Shown: positions 49,214 to 60,294, numbered from the stretch's first letter. The stretch is DNA of 64,000 nt from Spiribacter salilacus (GCF_009649225.1 NZ_WJPP01000004.1:62001-126000), one strand, 5' to 3'. Notes: generated from the letters alone by a model not told the origin. Program-made: numbers and translations.

Positions 49214-50289
49214 TCCTACTAACCGAATGGCTTACCGCGCACTTCACCGTTTTTAATGTGGTGCAGTATCAGACCTTTCGCGCCATTTTGGGCACCTTAA
49301 CCGCTTTAGGTATCGGGCTGTTAGTGGGGCCTTGGTTAATTCGAACACTTGAGCGGCGTCAGGTTGGCCAGCATGTCCGCCAGGAAGGGCCAGTCAGTCA
49401 TTATTCAAAAGCAGGCACGCCCACAATGGGTGGTGCGTTGATCTTGGTTGGTATTTCCGTTTCCACACTGCTTTGGGGTGATTTGAGCAATCGATTTGTT
49501 TGGGTTGTGTTACTGACGACGCTGGCGTTCGGCGCGATTGGTGGGTACGACGATTGGCTGAAAATTAGAGAAAAAAGAAGCGAAGGCTTAAGTGCAAAAA
49601 TGAAGTTTGCGGCCCAATCGGTGGTGGGGCTTTTTGCTGGGCTCGTTCTTTATTTGAGCGCTGTCGCACCCGTTGAAACGGCGTTAATCGTGCCATTTTT
49701 TAAAGAATTGGTGATCCCGCTGGGGTGGTGGTTTATTCCGCTGACATGGCTGGTTGTGGTGGGCGCTTCCAACGCGGTGAACTTGACCGATGGCCTTGAT
49801 GGGCTAGCAGTTATGCCAACGGTGCTGGTTGGTGGAGGCCTTGGTATTTTTGCCTACGCTAGCGGTAATGCGCTGTTTTCTGACTATTTGGGTATTCCCT
49901 TCGTGGCGGGTGCGGGGGAGTTGATTGTCTTTGTTGGTGCACTGATTGGCGCTGGGCTGGCGTTCTTATGGTTTAACACCTACCCCGCGCAGGTCTTTAT
50001 GGGCGACATTGGTGCCCTTTCGCTTGGCGCTGCACTTGGCATGGTGGCCGTCGTTGTACGCCAAGAGCTCGTGCTATTCATTATGGGCGGCGTGTTCGTT
50101 GTAGAAACGCTGTCGGTCATGCTGCAGGTGTTTTGGTACCAGCGAACGGGTCGGCGCATCTTTCGGATGGCGCCTTTACACCATCATTTTGAGTTAAAGG
50201 GTTGGCCTGAGCCCAGAGTGATTGTGCGCTTTTGGATAGCCACGGTCATTTTGGTGTTGGTTGGCCTAGCGACGTTGAAGTTGCGGTGA
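49207..50289 (+). CDS. mraY: Phospho-N-acetylmuramoyl-pentapeptide transferase
   Basis: Integral membrane enzyme that makes lipid I by moving phospho-MurNAc-pentapeptide to undecaprenyl phosphate. The 360 residues form about ten helices. Key motifs are KAGTPTMGG, the catalytic aspartate-rich [41 protein letters not shown] and [13 protein letters not shown]. Its stop overlaps the murD start. Confidence 0.98.
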   Translation: MLILLTEWLTAHFTVFNVVQYQTFRAILGTLTALGIGLLVGPWLIRTLERRQVGQHVRQEGPVSHYSKAGTPTMGGALILVGISVSTLLWGDLSNRFVWVVLLTTLAFGAIGGYDDWLKIREKRSEGLSAKMKFAAQSVVGLFAGLVLYLSAVAPVETALIVPFFKELVIPLGWWFIPLTWLVVVGASNAVNLTDGLDGLAVMPTVLVGGGLGIFAYASGNALFSDYLGIPFVAGAGELIVFVGALIGAGLAFLWFNTYPAQVFMGDIGALSLGAALGMVAVVVRQELVLFIMGGVFVVETLSVMLQVFWYQRTGRRIFRMAPLHHHFELKGWPEPRVIVRFWIATVILVLVGLATLKLR

Positions 50290-51638
50290 TGGAGGTGGCA
50301 GTGGTCGAAAAGCCGGCATACGACGCAGTCATCTTAGGGCTTGGACAGTCAGGAATGGCCTGTGCTCGGTATTTGCTCGCCGGAGGCCGAGATTTTGCCG
50401 TGATGGATACGCGCCCTAATCCCCCCGGCTTGGCAGAGCTACAATCGCGTAGCGCCGATGTGCCTATTGTTACTGGACGATTCGATGCGCAGATGTTGGC
50501 CAATGCTGAGCAAATAATATTGAGCCCCGGTGTTGACCCCCGGCAACCGGAGGTCCAAGCGGCAGCTCAGCGCGGCCAGTCTATTGTGGGTGAAATCGAG
50601 CTTTTCGCTCAGGCAGTCTCTGCACCGGTTATTGCGATTACCGGCTCTAATGGGAAAAGCACGGTCACCTCGATCGTTGGCGAGATGGCCAGATGTGCAG
50701 GTAAAGCCGTTGCTGTAGGCGGCAATTTAAGTCCGCCAGCGCTTGATTTGTTAATGACACAGCCCGATGCAGATCTCTATGTGCTCGAGCTGTCGAGTTT
50801 TCAGCTGGAAACCACCGCCTCGTTGGCACCCTTGGTGGGTGCGGTGCTTAATCTAACGGCTGATCACTTAGATCGATACGATGCGATGCGTGACTATGCC
50901 GCGGCAAAGGCACGCATTTTGACTCATGCGCAGCATGCGGTGCTTAACGCGCAAGATCTGGCGGTAACCGCGATGGCGCCTGCGGAATTGCCGATTACCT
51001 GGTTTGGTGAGCAAACCGGAGATTACCATCTGCTGACGCTTGAGGATGGCGACTGGCTTTGTCGAGGGGCAACACCCTTGGTGGCGGCTTCAAGCCTTCC
51101 ATTGGTCGGCCGGCACAACCTGCAAAACGCGCTGGCTGCATTGGCGATTGGTTCAGCAGCCGGATGGCCTGATGCCGCCATGATCTCAGCTTTAAAAACC
51201 TTCCGTGGTCTGCCACATCGCAGCGAGAGTTTGGGCTGGCATGCCGATCGATTGTGGATTAATGACTCCAAGGCAACCAATGTGGGTGCGGCAGTTGCCG
51301 GCATTCAGGGGCTCGGTCGTCCCATGGTGTTACTGGCAGGTGGAGACGGGAAGGGGCAGGACTTTAGGCCTTTAGCGGCTGGTTTACCGTCTGAGACGCG
51401 AGCGGCTGTTGTCTATGGTGCAGCCGCCGGTGTGCTGGTGCAGGCACTTGCGCCGCATGTGGTCGTGCAGCGGGTGGAATCATTAGCCGATGCGGTAGTT
51501 GCGGCACTACGCCTTTCTGAGCGTGGCGATGTGATTGCGTTGGCGCCTGCGTGCGCAAGTTTGGATCAATTTGCCGATTATCAAGACCGCGGACGACAGT
51601 TCAGCGCCCTGGTTGAGCAGGTGGGTCAAAATGGCTGA
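50289..51638 (+). CDS. murD: UDP-N-acetylmuramoyl-L-alanine--D-glutamate ligase
   Basis: Adds D-glutamate to UDP-MurNAc-L-Ala. The 449 residues include an N-terminal Rossmann-like GLGQSGMACARYLL, the ATP loop ITGSNGKSTVTS, ELSSFQLE, LNLTADHLDRY, WINDSKATN and a C-terminal ALAPACASLDQFADYQDRG motif. The ATG at 50289 shares a base with the mraY stop; a GTG at 50301 is better placed behind GGAGG and may be the real start, shortening the protein by four residues. Confidence 0.97.
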   Translation: MEVAVVEKPAYDAVILGLGQSGMACARYLLAGGRDFAVMDTRPNPPGLAELQSRSADVPIVTGRFDAQMLANAEQIILSPGVDPRQPEVQAAAQRGQSIVGEIELFAQAVSAPVIAITGSNGKSTVTSIVGEMARCAGKAVAVGGNLSPPALDLLMTQPDADLYVLELSSFQLETTASLAPLVGAVLNLTADHLDRYDAMRDYAAAKARILTHAQHAVLNAQDLAVTAMAPAELPITWFGEQTGDYHLLTLEDGDWLCRGATPLVAASSLPLVGRHNLQNALAALAIGSAAGWPDAAMISALKTFRGLPHRSESLGWHADRLWINDSKATNVGAAVAGIQGLGRPMVLLAGGDGKGQDFRPLAAGLPSETRAAVVYGAAAGVLVQALAPHVVVQRVESLADAVVAALRLSERGDVIALAPACASLDQFADYQDRGRQFSALVEQVGQNG

Positions 51639-52830
51639 GGCCATGCGTTATCCACGGTTAGAGGCCTTATTAGGCCGTCGGACACCATTCGGTGCCGATC
51701 ATGATCGCCTTTTGATCCTCGCCATTGGGCTGTTGCTCGGCATTGGCATCGTCATGATGGGCTCGGCTTCGCTTGCCATTGGAGAAGAGGAGGCCAATCA
51801 GGCCACTTATTTTCTGGTTCGCCAGCTGTTGTTTTTATTGCCAGCCGGGTTAGCGCTAACTGCTGCGTTGTTAATGCCGTTGGATAGATTGCGGCAATGG
51901 GCGCCAGTGATATTGCTGGGGTCAATATTTTTATTGGTGTTGGTGCTGTTGCCGGGCGTTGGCAGAGAGATTAACGGGGCAACGCGCTGGTTACCCGTTG
52001 GCATCATTAATTTGCAAGTTTCAGAAGTGGCGAGAGTCGGGTTCATCGTCTATCTGGCCGCGCATTTAGTGCGTCAGGGAGAAAAAGGCGCGCTATCGGT
52101 CGGGGCATTAGTGGCTCCCGCAGTGGTAATAACAATGGCCGGAGTTCTATTGCTCGCACAGCCTGACTTTGGCGCACTGGTTGTGCTGGCCGTCACGTTG
52201 GGCAGCATGTTGTTTGTGGCTGGCGTTTCGTTAGGCGTTTTCTTGTTGTTGGCGATTGTTGTGGTTGCGCTTGGCTCGGTATTGGTGGTTTCTGCACCGT
52301 ATCGTCTAGAGCGTTTGACCGCTTTCCGCGATCCTTGGGCCGATCCTTTTGATACCGGCTTTCAGTTATCGCAGTCGCTAATTGCGGTGGGCCGAGGAGA
52401 ATGGTTGGGAGTGGGTCTCGGCAATAGCGTGCAAAAGCTTTTTTATCTTCCAGAGGCGCATACCGACTTTTTGTTTGCCGTGCTGGCCGAGGAATTCGGT
52501 TTGCTTGGCATGCTTGTGGTGATTGGGCTTTATGCCTTTTTGGTGGTGCGTATTTGTGCCATTGGTTCGGCCAGCTTTCAAGCAGAGCGTCCGTTTGGCG
52601 GCCTGCTTGCCTATGGGGTGGCTGTTAGTTTGGGCTTCCAAGCCTTCGTCAATATGGGCGTTAACTTGGGTTTGCTGCCAACCAAAGGCCTAACGCTCCC
52701 GCTGATGAGTTACGGGGGCAGTAGTTTGGTCATGACTGCTGCGGCCTTGGGTCTGGTTTTGCGTGTGGATTACGAGCGACGAGTCAGTCAGCGGGCGGCA
52801 AGTACTTTGAGCCGCCGGAGGTCGAGATGA
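51631..52830 (+). CDS. ftsW: Septal peptidoglycan glycosyltransferase FtsW
   Basis: SEDS-family membrane glycosyltransferase of the divisome, partner of FtsI. The 399-residue protein has about ten helices and the SEDS motifs GATRWLPVGIINLQVSEVAR, AQPDFGALVV, a long extracytoplasmic loop with LPEAHTDFLFAVLAEEFG, and LPLMSYGGSSLV near the end. The ATG at 51631 overlaps murD by 8 nt; the frame upstream belongs to a murD shadow. Confidence 0.97.
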   Translation: MAEAMRYPRLEALLGRRTPFGADHDRLLILAIGLLLGIGIVMMGSASLAIGEEEANQATYFLVRQLLFLLPAGLALTAALLMPLDRLRQWAPVILLGSIFLLVLVLLPGVGREINGATRWLPVGIINLQVSEVARVGFIVYLAAHLVRQGEKGALSVGALVAPAVVITMAGVLLLAQPDFGALVVLAVTLGSMLFVAGVSLGVFLLLAIVVVALGSVLVVSAPYRLERLTAFRDPWADPFDTGFQLSQSLIAVGRGEWLGVGLGNSVQKLFYLPEAHTDFLFAVLAEEFGLLGMLVVIGLYAFLVVRICAIGSASFQAERPFGGLLAYGVAVSLGFQAFVNMGVNLGLLPTKGLTLPLMSYGGSSLVMTAAALGLVLRVDYERRVSQRAASTLSRRRSR

Positions 52831-53909
52831 ACGCCCGGCCTGTCATGATTGCAGCCGGCGGCACGGGTGGCCATGTCTACCCTGGGCTGGCAGTGGCTGA
52901 TGCGCTTAAAGCGCGGGACATACCCGTGATCTGGGTCGGTACGCCGTATGGCCTAGAAGCACGCGTGATACCGGAGGCCGGCGTGCCATTCGCGCCGCTA
53001 GCGATTCGGGGTTTACGGGGTAATGGTTTGTTGGGGTGGCTAATGGCGCCGTGGCGGATATCACGCGCACTGCTCGGTGCAATGCTGTTGCTTCGCCGCT
53101 ATCAACCCCGTGTTGTTTTGGGATTGGGCGGCTATGTGGCAGGCCCGGTAGGTTTGGCCGCATGGTTGCTGCGCCGGCCGCTTGTGATTCATGAGCAAAA
53201 TGCAATTGCAGGAATGACCAATCGCTGGTTATCACGCTTAGCTGTGCGCGTTCTAACGGGTTTAGGCGCCGAGTTTCCGAAGGCTCGTGATGTGTTGGAT
53301 ACCGGCAATCCAATTCGGCGTGAGTTAACACAAGATGATGACCCAGCTGTGCGCTATGCCGCTCGTAATGACCTATCGCCGCGGGTGCTGGTTTTAGGCG
53401 GCAGCCTTGGCGCGCGCAGCTTAAATCAGGTGATGCCCGCTGCGTTTGCCAAATGGCCGGCCGATCAGCGCCCTGAGATTATTCATCAAGCCGGCGAAAG
53501 AACGATTGGCGACGCACGCACGGCTTATGCAGAGGCTGGTGTAAACGCCGATGTGCGCGTGTTTATTGCAGATATGCAGACCGTTTATGCCTGGGCTGAT
53601 TTGGTGGTTTGTCGCGCTGGGGCACTGACGGTCTCAGAACTGGCGGCGGTGGGCGTGCCTGCCTTGCTTGTGCCTTTCCCTTACGCGGTAGACGATCATC
53701 AAACCGCGAATGCGCAGTTTTTGGTGAATGCAAAGGCGGCGGAATTAATGCCAGATGCTGAGCTTGAGCCCGAGGCCGTGTTTAACCGGTTGCAGCCGTT
53801 GTTAGCTGATCGAAGCCAGTTAGCGGAAATGGCTGGTCGGGCAAAGCGCTTGGCGCAGCCAGCGGCGGCTGATCAGGTTGTTGAGCAATGTTTGGCGGTG
53901 GCGGCATGA
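52827..53909 (+). CDS. murG: UDP-GlcNAc:lipid I N-acetylglucosaminyltransferase
   Basis: Peripheral membrane GT-B enzyme that turns lipid I into lipid II. The 360 residues have the G-loop [16 protein letters not shown], a second GLGGYVAGP loop, [27 protein letters not shown], and the UDP-GlcNAc site [24 protein letters not shown]. It overlaps ftsW and murC by 4 nt each. Confidence 0.98.
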   Translation: MNARPVMIAAGGTGGHVYPGLAVADALKARDIPVIWVGTPYGLEARVIPEAGVPFAPLAIRGLRGNGLLGWLMAPWRISRALLGAMLLLRRYQPRVVLGLGGYVAGPVGLAAWLLRRPLVIHEQNAIAGMTNRWLSRLAVRVLTGLGAEFPKARDVLDTGNPIRRELTQDDDPAVRYAARNDLSPRVLVLGGSLGARSLNQVMPAAFAKWPADQRPEIIHQAGERTIGDARTAYAEAGVNADVRVFIADMQTVYAWADLVVCRAGALTVSELAAVGVPALLVPFPYAVDDHQTANAQFLVNAKAAELMPDAELEPEAVFNRLQPLLADRSQLAEMAGRAKRLAQPAAADQVVEQCLAVAA

Positions 53910-55345
53910 AGGCGCCAATGTCTTATCAGGTTGAGCAGGGCGCCCCTGGTGCGATGGGCCAGGTGCGGCGCCTGCACTTTGTGGGTATTGGTGGTGCCGG
54001 CATGGGTGGAATTGCTGAGGTGTTATTAAACCTTGGCTACACAGTATCTGGCAGTGACCTTAAAGAAAACGCGGTGACTGAGCGGCTCAGTGAGCTAGGC
54101 GCCAAGGTATTTATTGGTCATGATGCCGCGCAGCTGGAAGGCGCAGATGCCCTTGTGATTTCTACCGCTGTGGGTGATGAAAACCCTGAAGTGGCCGCGG
54201 CGCGGGCGCAGCGAATTCCTGTGGTTCGGCGTGCTGAGATGCTGGCAGAGCTTATGCGCTTCCGCTTTGGCATTGCAGTGGCGGGCACGCATGGCAAAAC
54301 GACAACAACCAGTTTAATCGCCAGCATTTTGGGTGAGGCTGATTTAGACCCCACCTTTGTTATTGGGGGCCGGCTCAATAGTGCGGCGAGTCACGCACGC
54401 CTCGGCAGCGGGCGTTATTTGGTGGCAGAGGCTGATGAAAGCGACGCCTCTTTCCTGCATCTCAACCCCATGATGGCCGTGATCACCAATGTGGATGCAG
54501 ATCACCTCGATACCTATGGCGGAGACTTTGATCGCTTGCGCGCCACCTTTGTGGAATTTATTCATCACCTGCCATTTTATGGACTGGCAGTGGTGTGTGA
54601 AGACGATCCTGTCCTAAAAGCCATGCTGGGTGAGTTAGCCCGCCCCACGACAACCTATGGGTTTAGTGCTGATGCGGATATTCAAGCTACGGCGTTGAGC
54701 GCCAAAGGCTCGCAAACCCAGTTTATTGTGGTCAGCGAAGGCTATGCCGATCTGTCTGTGACGCTGAATCTGCCAGGTCGGCATAACGTGCTCAATGCAT
54801 TGGCGGCGATCGGTATTGCGCGTGCGCTGGGTGTTGATGATGCACCGATCCAGCGCGCGTTAGAGTCCTTTTCGGGAATTGGCCGGCGTTTTCAGCCCAT
54901 TGGCGATCTGCCTGTTGCCGGTGGGCATGCGGCTTTGCTTGATGACTACGCTCATCATCCACGCGAAATTGCCGCTGTGATTGAAGCGGTACGAAGCGGA
55001 TGGCCGGGGCAGCGCTTAGTGGTTGCTTTCCAGCCCCATCGGTATACCCGCACGCGCGACTTATTTGATGATTTTGTGCGGGTGTTAAGCGATACCGATT
55101 TGCTATTGGTGACCGATGTGTATTCGGCCGGCGAGGCACCCATTCCTGGTGCGGATACGCCCGCTTTATGCCGTGCGATTCGGCAGCGCGGGCAAGTAGA
55201 CCCCGTTTTAGTGCGAGGTATTGATGAGCTGCGCAGCGTGATGCCGGGCTTATTGCGCGCGAACGATATTGTGTTGTCACTGGGGGCCGGCAGCATTGGC
55301 CAGGCCTTGCCTGCTTTGCTGGCTGATTCGGAGGCGTCGCCATGA
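53906..55345 (+). CDS. murC: UDP-N-acetylmuramate--L-alanine ligase
   Basis: Adds L-alanine, the first stem-peptide residue, to UDP-MurNAc. The 479-residue protein has [23 protein letters not shown], the ATP loop [51 protein letters not shown] and [11 protein letters not shown]. The ATG at 53906 overlaps the murG stop; homologues tolerate the roughly 20-residue N-terminal extension. Confidence 0.97.
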   Translation: MKAPMSYQVEQGAPGAMGQVRRLHFVGIGGAGMGGIAEVLLNLGYTVSGSDLKENAVTERLSELGAKVFIGHDAAQLEGADALVISTAVGDENPEVAAARAQRIPVVRRAEMLAELMRFRFGIAVAGTHGKTTTTSLIASILGEADLDPTFVIGGRLNSAASHARLGSGRYLVAEADESDASFLHLNPMMAVITNVDADHLDTYGGDFDRLRATFVEFIHHLPFYGLAVVCEDDPVLKAMLGELARPTTTYGFSADADIQATALSAKGSQTQFIVVSEGYADLSVTLNLPGRHNVLNALAAIGIARALGVDDAPIQRALESFSGIGRRFQPIGDLPVAGGHAALLDDYAHHPREIAAVIEAVRSGWPGQRLVVAFQPHRYTRTRDLFDDFVRVLSDTDLLLVTDVYSAGEAPIPGADTPALCRAIRQRGQVDPVLVRGIDELRSVMPGLLRANDIVLSLGAGSIGQALPALLADSEASP

Positions 55346-56235
55346 CTGCTTTACGCGGCCGTTTGCAGCGCAACGTAAGCCTAGACCGGCTAACTAGCTG
55401 GCGCGTGGGTGGCCTTGCCGAACGGGTCTATGAGCCGGCTGATGTGGATGATTTAAGTGCATTCCTAATGAGCACAGAGGCGGTTGACCCATTGCTGTGG
55501 CTGGGGCTCGGCAGCAATGTCCTCATTCGTGATGGCGGCTTTCATGGATCAGTCATTCGTTTACACCGTGGCTTGGCGAATATCGTTGACCTCGGCAATG
55601 GTCGGATAAGAGTGGACGCCGGAGTGCCCTGCGCGCGCGTGGCCAAATGGTGTGGTCAGCAAGGATTGATTGGCGCGGAGTTTATGGCTGGCATTCCTGG
55701 CACCGTTGGTGGTGCGTTGGCGATGAATGCAGGTGCCTGGGGTGGTGAGACATGGCCGCTGGTTGAATCGGTGGAGGTGATGAATCGAGGCGGGCAGCGC
55801 CAGGAGCGCTTGCCGCAAGACTACCAGGTGGGCTATCGCGAGGTGACCGGTTACGACAACGAATGGTTTACCGCGGCCACGCTGCGATTAACCCCGGGTG
55901 GCGACCCCGACGCGTTACAGGCAAAAGTTCGGGGTCTGCTCGCAGAGCGGGCGGAGCGACAGCCTACCGGCATTGCTAGCGGCGGTTCTGTTTTCCGTAA
56001 CCCACCTGGTGATTATGCCGCGCGGCTGATTGAGGCGGTTGGCCTAAAGGGTACCGCGCGGGGCGGTGCGCGCATTTCAGAAAAACACGCCAACTTTATC
56101 GTGAATGAAGGGCAAGCATCAGCGGCTGATATCGAGGCGCTGATTGCATTGGCGAAGCAGGCCGTCAAAGCGCAGTTTGATATTGAGCTTGAGCCAGAGG
56201 TTCGAATTATCGGGGAGGTTGGTTATGTCCATTAA
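55342..56235 (+). CDS. murB: UDP-N-acetylenolpyruvoylglucosamine reductase
   Basis: FAD enzyme that reduces the enolpyruvyl group made by MurA to give UDP-MurNAc. The 297-residue product includes [57 protein letters not shown], the catalytic Ser region [17 protein letters not shown] and the acidic catalytic residue near the end ([11 protein letters not shown]). It is shorter than E. coli MurB and of the type II form. It overlaps murC by 4 nt and ddlB by 11 nt. Confidence 0.97.
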   Translation: MTALRGRLQRNVSLDRLTSWRVGGLAERVYEPADVDDLSAFLMSTEAVDPLLWLGLGSNVLIRDGGFHGSVIRLHRGLANIVDLGNGRIRVDAGVPCARVAKWCGQQGLIGAEFMAGIPGTVGGALAMNAGAWGGETWPLVESVEVMNRGGQRQERLPQDYQVGYREVTGYDNEWFTAATLRLTPGGDPDALQAKVRGLLAERAERQPTGIASGGSVFRNPPGDYAARLIEAVGLKGTARGGARISEKHANFIVNEGQASAADIEALIALAKQAVKAQFDIELEPEVRIIGEVGYVH

Positions 56236-57172
56236 TTTACCAACCGACACACCCACACCGGCAGAGATGGGTCGGGTTGCCGTGCTCATGGGCGGACATT
56301 CTGCTGAGCGAGAAATCTCCTTGGCGAGTGGTCAAGCTTGCTTGCATGCCCTACATGAAAAAGGGGTGATCGCGGAAGCTTTCGATCCATCGCAGCGCGC
56401 GCTAGAAGAAATCAAAGCATTTGATCGGGCGTTTATTGCCCTGCATGGCCCGGGTGGAGAAGACGGTGCGATTCAAGGTGCGCTAGAGAGCCTTGGTGTG
56501 CCGTATACCGGCAGCGGTGTTCTTGGCTCTGCGCTTGGCATGGATAAATTGCGCAGCAAACAAATATGGCGCGCTATTGGGTTGCCGACACCTGCTTGGT
56601 ATGTGCTCCGTTCACGTGATGAATTTCAGCTTGCCGTTGAGGGGTTGGGTTTTCCGCTTTTCGTGAAACCGCTCAAAGAGGGCTCTAGCTTGGGTACCCA
56701 AAGAGTCAACTCTATGGATGCGCTGGATAGTGCGTGGGCGGGAGCGAGCGCGTTTGGCGATGAGGTACTGGTTGAACGTTGCATTGAGGGCGCCGAATAC
56801 ACAGTAAGCATTCTTGAGGGTCAGGCATTACCGAGTATTCGAATTGAGGTGACCAGTCAGTTCTATGATTTTGCTGCGAAATATCGGGATGACAGCACCC
56901 GCATGCATATCCCAAGTGGGCTGAGTGCAGAGCGGGAGCAAACCATCAGCCAATTAGCGCTAGCTGCTTTTAATGCGATTGATGCGAGCGGTTGGGGTCG
57001 AGTGGATGTCATGGCAGATGCTGCAGGCCAGTTTTGGCTACTCGAAGTCAATACAGTCCCGGGTATGACTGATCACTCGCTGGTGCCGGCAGCGGCACAG
57101 GCTCAAGGAATAAGCATGTCAGAGCTGGTATGGCGGATATTGCTGACGAGTGGGAGGCATGATTTCAAATGA
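56225..57172 (+). CDS. ddlB: D-alanine--D-alanine ligase
   Basis: ATP-grasp ligase that makes the D-Ala-D-Ala used by MurF. The 315 residues show RVAVLMGGHSAEREISLASG, HGPGGEDGAIQGALESLGVPYTGSGVLGSALGMDK, FVKPLKEGSSLGT, and FWLLEVNTVPGMTDHSLVPAAA. The ATG at 56225 is chosen because the frame upstream lies within murB. The location in the dcw cluster supports ddlB rather than ddlA. Confidence 0.97.
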   Translation: MSINLPTDTPTPAEMGRVAVLMGGHSAEREISLASGQACLHALHEKGVIAEAFDPSQRALEEIKAFDRAFIALHGPGGEDGAIQGALESLGVPYTGSGVLGSALGMDKLRSKQIWRAIGLPTPAWYVLRSRDEFQLAVEGLGFPLFVKPLKEGSSLGTQRVNSMDALDSAWAGASAFGDEVLVERCIEGAEYTVSILEGQALPSIRIEVTSQFYDFAAKYRDDSTRMHIPSGLSAEREQTISQLALAAFNAIDASGWGRVDVMADAAGQFWLLEVNTVPGMTDHSLVPAAAQAQGISMSELVWRILLTSGRHDFK

Positions 57173-57870
57173 TAGGCAGACTTTCATTGGGTGTGATGCT
57201 GTTCGGTCTGCTGGCCGGAGGCTACTGGCTGAGTACGCAGTGGGCCGAGTCTCCGCCGCTGCCAATTCAAACCGTCCGCTTCGATGGCGAGCTTGCACAT
57301 CTGCGTCAAGAGGATTTGCGCGCTGCCGTTCTGCCCAATTTAGGGGGCGGCCTGCTGGGTTCAGACGTGCTCTCCATACGTCAGTCCTTAGAGGCCCTAG
57401 CTTGGGTACAGCAAGCGTCTGTTCGACGCGTGTGGCCGGATGCATTGGAAGTTCACATTGTCGAGCAACGCCCCATTGCGCAATGGGGCGAGGGTGCTTT
57501 GCTAAACGCGCAGGCGCGGGTGTTTCGGCCCCGCCGTTTGCCCGAGGGTCTGCCCGCCCTAGCTGGCCCGCCCAGCAGCGCCGAGCGGGTGTTAACGCGG
57601 TTTCAGGAAATACGCGCGTTACTGCAGCCGGTGGACATACAAGTCATTGGCCTGAAGTTAGACGAACGACGGGCTTGGACGGTGGTTTTAGACAACGGTG
57701 GCTTGATTCGGCTGGGCCGGCAAGACACCGAAGAGCGGTTAGCGCGCTTTATCGCAGCCTGGCCACAAGTCGAAGATTTGCCCGAGCAGATGTTGTCTGT
57801 GGCGGATCTTCGTTACCCCAATGGATTTGCTCTGCTTTGGCAGCCCGAGGAAACAGTCGATGACACGTAA
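57169..57870 (+). CDS. ftsQ: Cell division protein FtsQ
   Basis: Bitopic divisome protein that links FtsA/Z-ring assembly to FtsB, FtsL and FtsWI. The 233-residue product has a very short cytoplasmic tail, a membrane helix (about residues 5-24), a POTRA domain (about 32-100, IQTVRFDGELAHLRQEDLRAAV and ASVRRVWPDALEVHIVEQRPIAQW) and a beta domain. The cytoplasmic tail is much shorter than in E. coli FtsQ. It overlaps ddlB by 4 nt and ftsA by 11 nt. Confidence 0.94.
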   Translation: MIGRLSLGVMLFGLLAGGYWLSTQWAESPPLPIQTVRFDGELAHLRQEDLRAAVLPNLGGGLLGSDVLSIRQSLEALAWVQQASVRRVWPDALEVHIVEQRPIAQWGEGALLNAQARVFRPRRLPEGLPALAGPPSSAERVLTRFQEIRALLQPVDIQVIGLKLDERRAWTVVLDNGGLIRLGRQDTEERLARFIAAWPQVEDLPEQMLSVADLRYPNGFALLWQPEETVDDT

Positions 57871-59098
57871 ACCTGAGCGCAACCTGCTGGTTGGATTGGA
57901 TATTGGCACTTCAAAGGTAGTTGCCATTGTTGGTGAACTGCAAAGCGACGGTACGGTTGAGATTATCGGTATTGGTTCCAACCCATCGCGCGGCTTAAAA
58001 AAAGGGGTGGTGGTCAATATTGAGTCGACGGTCCAGTCAATTCAGCGCGCCGTTGAAGAGGCAGAGCTGATGGCAGGTTGCCAAATTCATTCGGTGTATG
58101 CGGGCATTGCCGGCAGTCACGTTCGCTCTTTGAACTCGCACGGCATCGTGGCTATTCGTGATAAAGAAGTGGCCCAGGGCGATGTGGATCGCGTGTTAGA
58201 TGCGGCGCGGGCAGTGGCAATACCGGCTGATCAGAAGATCCTGCATCTCCTGCCTCAGGAATACATCATCGATAGCCAGGAAGGGATTCGCGAGCCAATT
58301 GGCATGTCAGGCGTTCGGCTTGAGGCGCGGGTTCACATGGTGACTGGCGCGGTCAGCGCGGCTCAGAACATTATTAAGTGCATTCGCCGCTGCGGGCTTG
58401 AAGTGGATGACGTCATTCTCGAGCAGCTGGCCTCTAGCCATGCCGTCTTAACCGATGATGAGAAAGAACTGGGCGTTTGCCTGGTCGATATCGGTGGCGG
58501 CACAACCGATATTGCGGTCTTTACCGAAGGCGCCATTCGACATACCGCCGTCATCCCGATTGCGGGCGATCAGGTAACCAATGACATTGCGGTTGCTCTG
58601 CGCACGCCAACGCAGCATGCCGAAGAAATTAAAATGCGTTACGCCTGTGCGCTATCGCAACTTGCCGGTACCGAAGAAACGATCGAGGTGCCGTCGGTTG
58701 GTGAGCGTGCAGCGCGAAGGCTGTCTCGCCAAACACTCGCGGAAGTCGTCGAACCCCGTTACGAGGAGCTCATGACGCTGGTGCAAGCGGAGCTTCGGCG
58801 CAGCGGTTTTGAAGACTTAACGGCGGCCGGAATCGTTCTAACGGGTGGTAGCTCCAAGATGGAAGGCGCCATTGAGCTAGCCGAAGAGATTTTCCACATG
58901 CCCGTGCGGCTGGGCATTCCGCAAAACATGACCGGGCTAACCGATGTGGTTCGTAATCCCATTTATGCCACTGGCGTGGGGTTATTGCACTTTAGTCGGT
59001 TGCACGGCAGTGAGCCGCATCAGGAATTAACGGCATCAGAGAAAAGTTTCAATGCGTTATGGGGACGCATGCGTGATTGGTTTAAAGGTAATTTTTAG
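57860..59098 (+). CDS. ftsA: Cell division protein FtsA
   Basis: Actin-like protein that tethers FtsZ to the membrane. The 412 residues have the ATPase phosphate loops GLDIGTSKVVAIVG (about 12-25) and VDIGGGTTDIAVF, the SHV-type 1C subdomain after GVVVNIESTVQSIQRAV, the adenosine motif GIVLTGGSSKMEGA, and a C-terminal amphipathic helix with LWGRMRDWFKGNF that binds the membrane. The ATG at 57860 follows GAGGAAA. Confidence 0.98.
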   Translation: MTRKPERNLLVGLDIGTSKVVAIVGELQSDGTVEIIGIGSNPSRGLKKGVVVNIESTVQSIQRAVEEAELMAGCQIHSVYAGIAGSHVRSLNSHGIVAIRDKEVAQGDVDRVLDAARAVAIPADQKILHLLPQEYIIDSQEGIREPIGMSGVRLEARVHMVTGAVSAAQNIIKCIRRCGLEVDDVILEQLASSHAVLTDDEKELGVCLVDIGGGTTDIAVFTEGAIRHTAVIPIAGDQVTNDIAVALRTPTQHAEEIKMRYACALSQLAGTEETIEVPSVGERAARRLSRQTLAEVVEPRYEELMTLVQAELRRSGFEDLTAAGIVLTGGSSKMEGAIELAEEIFHMPVRLGIPQNMTGLTDVVRNPIYATGVGLLHFSRLHGSEPHQELTASEKSFNALWGRMRDWFKGNF

Positions 59099-59120
59099 GG
59101 TCTCTTGAGGAGGTTTGACA

Positions 59121-60266
59121 ATGTTTGAGCTAATGGATTCATTCAACCAAAATGCGGTGATTAAGGTCATTGGTGTAGGCGGTGGCGGCGGTAATGCCGT
59201 TCAGCACATGGTGGCTGCCGATATCGATGGGGTCGATTTCATCTGTGCAAACACAGATGCACAGGCCCTCAAAAACAGCGCTGCTCGCACGGCGTTGCAG
59301 TTGGGTCAGGAGATCACCAAAGGGCTCGGTGCAGGCGCCAACCCTGAGGTAGGACGCGACGCGGCAGAGGACGACCGTGAGCGGATTGCCGAAGTGCTGC
59401 AAGGGGCCGATATGGTCTTTATAACAGCGGGTATGGGCGGTGGCACGGGCACTGGAGCGGCCCCTGTTGTGGCGCAGATTGCCAAGGAGCTCGGCATTCT
59501 GACTGTTGCCGTCGTCACCAAGCCATTCCCGTTTGAGGGAAGTCGACGGATGAATATCGCCGAAGAAGGTATTCGTGAACTGGCTCGGGATGTGGATTCG
59601 CTGATTACGATTCCTAACGAGAAGTTGTTGGCAGTGCTAGGGAGTGAGCTAACGCTTTTAAATGCGTTTAAGTCTGCCAACGATGTGCTGCTTGGCGCGG
59701 TTAAGGGTATTGCTGAGCTGATCACTCGGCCTGGTTTGATTAACGTCGACTTTGCTGACGTCAGAACGGTCATGTCTGAAATGGGCATGGCTGTGATGGG
59801 ATCGGGTGAAGCAAGTGGTCAGAACCGTGCGCGTGACGCGGCGGAACGTGCCATCGCTTGCCCACTGCTGGAAGATGCCAACATTGCTGGTGCGCGTGGC
59901 GTGTTGGTGAATGTTACTGCCGGGCTTGATCTGTCGATTGGTGAGTTTGATGAGGTTGGCAACGCGGTGAAGGACTTTGCATCAGAAGATGCCACGGTTG
60001 TTGTCGGTACCGTTATTGATCCAGAGCTTGAAGGTGAGTTGAGGGTGACTGTTGTTGCAACCGGGCTGCCTTCAGCGCAGGCGGCGGCTGCACCGTCAGA
60101 GTCTGTGCGTACGCCACGTTTGGTGAGTCGGGGGAACCCCGCGCCCGCACCGGCTGCTGAGAGTGAGCCACGTCGGCAAGTTGCTGCGGGTGGGGCAGCG
60201 CCGGCCGTTGACAATGACATGGAATATCTGGATATTCCGGCGTTTTTGCGGCGGCAGGCAGACTAA
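59121..60266 (+). CDS. ftsZ: Cell division protein FtsZ
   Basis: Tubulin-like GTPase that forms the Z-ring. The 381-residue protein includes [23 protein letters not shown], the GTP signature [16 protein letters not shown] (about 102-117), the T7 loop [11 protein letters not shown], an Ala/Pro-rich linker (about 318-365) and the C-terminal peptide [15 protein letters not shown], which binds FtsA and other partners. GAGGAGG stands 7 nt before the ATG at 59121. It ends the core dcw cluster; lpxC follows after 28 nt. Confidence 0.99.
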   Translation: MFELMDSFNQNAVIKVIGVGGGGGNAVQHMVAADIDGVDFICANTDAQALKNSAARTALQLGQEITKGLGAGANPEVGRDAAEDDRERIAEVLQGADMVFITAGMGGGTGTGAAPVVAQIAKELGILTVAVVTKPFPFEGSRRMNIAEEGIRELARDVDSLITIPNEKLLAVLGSELTLLNAFKSANDVLLGAVKGIAELITRPGLINVDFADVRTVMSEMGMAVMGSGEASGQNRARDAAERAIACPLLEDANIAGARGVLVNVTAGLDLSIGEFDEVGNAVKDFASEDATVVVGTVIDPELEGELRVTVVATGLPSAQAAAAPSESVRTPRLVSRGNPAPAPAAESEPRRQVAAGGAAPAVDNDMEYLDIPAFLRRQAD

Positions 60267-60294
60267 AGGATTGTCTGCTAAACTATGGAAAGAA

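Noticed and set aside
57150-57863. A 237-codon plus-strand open frame almost as long as ftsQ
   Set aside because: It is ftsQ read in another frame, is rich in Arg, Ser and Cys, has no recognisable domain, and ftsQ has the expected membrane helix and POTRA motifs.
59306-60220. Ser/Ala-rich antisense frames of 133-160 codons over ftsZ
   Set aside because: They are typical complementary-strand shadows of an Ala/Gly/Val-rich gene, with no ribosome-binding site or known domain.
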